NCBI GenBank assembly: GCA_965644315.1
Contig: CBFFRQ010000081.1
Location: 372,001 to 436,000 of the forward strand
Direction: 5' to 3'
Length of the DNA: 64,000 nucleotides
DNA from: Caecitellus pseudoparvulus
Taxonomy: Eukaryota; Bigyra: Bicosoecida
Below, piece after piece: positions 61,972 through 64,000 of this stretch (position 1 is its first letter; each line of letters starts with the position of its first letter). The notes beneath the pieces were generated by a model. The model was not told the DNA's origin. It did not search any database and was given only the letters and a program-made list of their open reading frames with translations. A program made the position numbers and the translations under genes.

Positions 61972-64000
61972 TCAGACTGCCAAGTTGGGCAGGAAGCCGT
62001 ACTCCGTGAGCAGGTTCTGCGCCACGAACACGCCATACAGGAGGAACATAGCAAAGCCCAGCGCTTTCGTCATGCGCCAGCCGTACGCGACGATGGTGAT
62101 GACCACCGCCAGCAGCATGATGAAGAGGACGATGACGGACGTGAACAGGCCGTCTGCCTGCACGACCTTGGCCTGCCCCATGTGCGCGAAGGACCACAGC
62201 AGCCAGGGAATGGGCAAGCCAATGGTGACATCGAAGATGTTGGAGCCAATGGACGACGAGACGGCCATGTCCCCGAGGCCCTTGCGTGCCACTGCCACCG
62301 AGGACAGGAGGTCCGGCACGGAGGTGCCTGCAGCGAGGAAGGTGAGCCCCATGACCTCGGAAGGAATGCCCAGCACAAGCCCAAACATCTCAGCCCACCA
62401 CACCATCCAGTACGAGAAGAAACCAATCCATAGAATGCTCATGAGGAAGGTGAGGGTGAAGTGCGGCCGCATACGGCGCTTGTGCGCTGGTTTGGCCAGC
62501 TCAGTGGCTGTGAAGGGAGCTGGGTCTGGAATGGTGTACCACAAGGCAGCCTTGAGGGGCAAGCTCGCGACATGGTAGGTCAGCTTCAAGGCGTACAGGA
62601 AACGCTGCGTGCCGGTTGCTTGGCGTGCTGTAACGTCTTGTCGCGTGATGGGCAACTTTGCTTCTCCGGCGTCGCCTCCGACGTCTTCCTCGTCGTCATC
62701 GTCAAACAGACTCGGCCACTCCCAGAAGTCCGTGGGGAGCCCCTCTGGGATTTCATCCTCCTCCTCCCCTTCTTCCTCTCCTGCCGCTGAAGCAGCCATG
62801 TCAGCTGGTGCTTGTGTCTTGCCTTCGGCAGAGCCTGGAGCTGCGTGACTGGGGGCGGGCTCACCGCCAGCCAGGCCATCGTCTTGGCCTACATGTGCCG
62901 GCACTGCTTCATGCACAACAGGCGAGGCTTGAAGTGCAAAGCCTGACCCTTGAGAGCTAGGCGCTGGCCCTGCCTTGCTTCCGAGAGGCACAACTCGTGC
63001 TGACCTTTGCCCTGCCGACTTCAGGGGAGCCGCAGGGTGGCCAGCGTCGCTGACAACGGAGTTCGTCGGGAGGGCCGCTGGCTGCTGGTCGTCTGCGGCG
63101 AGAGTGCCCTGACCATCATGCTGGTCAGCTTCAAAGGCACCCAGTGCTGTAACTTCGCCCTCGGGAAAGGTGAACGTGCTGCCGTCTTCCATTTCCACAC
63201 CAACAGTCCCGTTCCCTGTGCGGGCATCCACGCTCCAGGACACCACGGCGCCCCTGCCACGCGCCGTGACAACAACTTTGCCCAGGCGAGGGCGCCCCTG
63301 CTCCAGCACGTTGCTGGTCACAAGGCGAGCAGCAACCTTGAAGCGCGCAAGGGCCAGCTGTTTCAGCGTCTGCTGCAGTGCTCCCGTGGCGGCTTCATCT
63401 TGGCTGGCGAGCGCTTGAGCCCGCACGACAGCCATGCGCTTCGCCAGGAGTTGCAGTCGTATCTTGAATGCTGCCTCGGCAAAGTTCCCCATGCCCTGCA
63501 GCCTCACAAGAGTGCGTGTGCGGGGTGAAGTGCCGGGGTCCGCGGGGACACGGGCAGGCTCGGTTTCAGTGTCCAGGCCCGGTTTCGGAGTGGGCGCCTC
63601 GGCTGCCTTGTCCACCCACTTGCTCAGAAAGTCCTTAAAGCCGTGTTGCTTTGCGTATGCGATGGTGGCCGCTCGTAGGTCATCCGGTGCGGTCGGCCAT
63701 AGAATGCCTGGCAGGCGCACAGTGCACCACGCAGCCCACTCCTCGTTCTTGAACATGATGCCAATGTACACCGTGTACGAGAGGAACATAATGAGGGATT
63801 CGTACCACTCAATACGCCGGTCGGCAAAGGAGGCGACGAGGATGAGCAGGGTGAGGCTGTAGTACAGGGAATCCCGGAACAGTGGCCAGGCAGTGAGGGC
63901 GAGGACGCTGTCTGCCGGGTTCTTGGGGTTCTTGGACATCAACGCGCACATGCCAATGACGAAGAGGACGTTGAAGACGGCTGAGCCGACGATGGTGCCG
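61972..64000 (-). CDS. SLC24-type K+-dependent Na+/Ca2+ exchanger (partial)
   Basis: The 3' 2 kb of the gene, a continuous frame from the window edge to the stop at 61972; the 5' part is outside. At the edge [16 protein letters not shown] is the end of the alpha-1 repeat. The second cluster includes [20 protein letters not shown], then [20 protein letters not shown], the alpha-2 repeat with the conserved acidic residue in SVPDLL. A long cytosolic loop between them is acidic ([24 protein letters not shown]). SLC24 proteins export Ca2+ in exchange for Na+ together with K+, across the plasma membrane or organelle membranes. VPDLLSS and GSNIFDV with the SAVFN first repeat support the K+-dependent subfamily. 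Confidence 0.88.
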   Translation of the reverse strand, partial: GTIVGSAVFNVLFVIGMCALMSKNPKNPADSVLALTAWPLFRDSLYYSLTLLILVASFADRRIEWYESLIMFLSYTVYIGIMFKNEEWAAWCTVRLPGILWPTAPDDLRAATIAYAKQHGFKDFLSKWVDKAAEAPTPKPGLDTETEPARVPADPGTSPRTRTLVRLQGMGNFAEAAFKIRLQLLAKRMAVVRAQALASQDEAATGALQQTLKQLALARFKVAARLVTSNVLEQGRPRLGKVVVTARGRGAVVSWSVDARTGNGTVGVEMEDGSTFTFPEGEVTALGAFEADQHDGQGTLAADDQQPAALPTNSVVSDAGHPAAPLKSAGQRSARVVPLGSKAGPAPSSQGSGFALQASPVVHEAVPAHVGQDDGLAGGEPAPSHAAPGSAEGKTQAPADMAASAAGEEEGEEEDEIPEGLPTDFWEWPSLFDDDDEEDVGGDAGEAKLPITRQDVTARQATGTQRFLYALKLTYHVASLPLKAALWYTIPDPAPFTATELAKPAHKRRMRPHFTLTFLMSILWIGFFSYWMVWWAEMFGLVLGIPSEVMGLTFLAAGTSVPDLLSSVAVARKGLGDMAVSSSIGSNIFDVTIGLPIPWLLWSFAHMGQAKVVQADGLFTSVIVLFIMLLAVVITIVAYGWRMTKALGFAMFLLYGVFVAQNLLTEYGFLPNLAV

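Overview
The window is nuclear DNA of a GC-rich unicellular eukaryote. Genes are split by short introns (about 64-137 nt, mostly with GTGCGT or GTGAGT donors and CAG acceptors), the standard code is used, and the gene set is eukaryotic: COPI coat, COP9 signalosome, SMC5/6, SNAPc, IWS1, PEX6, XPA and a mitochondrial ribosomal protein. BBS4 points to a ciliated or flagellated cell and PEX6 to peroxisomes. No plastid gene is seen. A free-living heterotrophic flagellate (for example a stramenopile such as a bicosoecid) is my best guess, but the lineage is inference and not shown by the sequence.

Layout. 1-6.1 kb: the 5' part of a rhodanese-domain gene (-), an orphan membrane protein (+) and a seven-exon RhoGEF-PH-FYVE-WW protein (+). 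6.1-17.4 kb: a tandem array of four ankyrin-like genes (15, 10, 5 and 12 repeats; the last frameshifted). Between them lie three truncated copies of the RhoGEF gene's 3' end and three truncated antisense copies of the CSN6 3' end. The arrangement reads as two nested rounds of tandem duplication of an ancestral RhoGEF > Ank < CSN6 block. 16.9-27.7 kb: intact CSN6 (-), a multipass membrane protein (-), mitochondrial bL28 (+), XPA (+), a class-IV aminotransferase (-) and beta'-COP (-). 28.4-32.9 kb: a 1,428-residue membrane protein with cysteine clusters. 33.3-43.2 kb: WNK kinase, a Treslin/TICRR-like protein, NSE4 and a small helical protein, all (+) and tightly spaced. 43.2-52.7 kb: SNAPC1 (-), TTC5 (+), IWS1 (+), BBS4 (-) and the mitochondrial phosphate carrier (+). 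53.2-64 kb: an unresolved locus (-), a GT69 glycosyltransferase (+), PEX6 (-) overlapping it, a small secreted thioredoxin-fold protein (+), an AGC-like kinase with a DFS motif (-) and the 3' part of a SLC24-type Na+/Ca2+ exchanger (-).

The genes are mostly housekeeping and functionally unrelated. Several act in DNA replication, repair and transcription (XPA, Treslin-like, NSE4, SNAPC1, TTC5, IWS1). Genes are packed very densely; convergent pairs end within tens of bases of each other or overlap. Exon coordinates below were deduced by hand from reading frame, splice consensus and remembered family similarity, without alignment tools.
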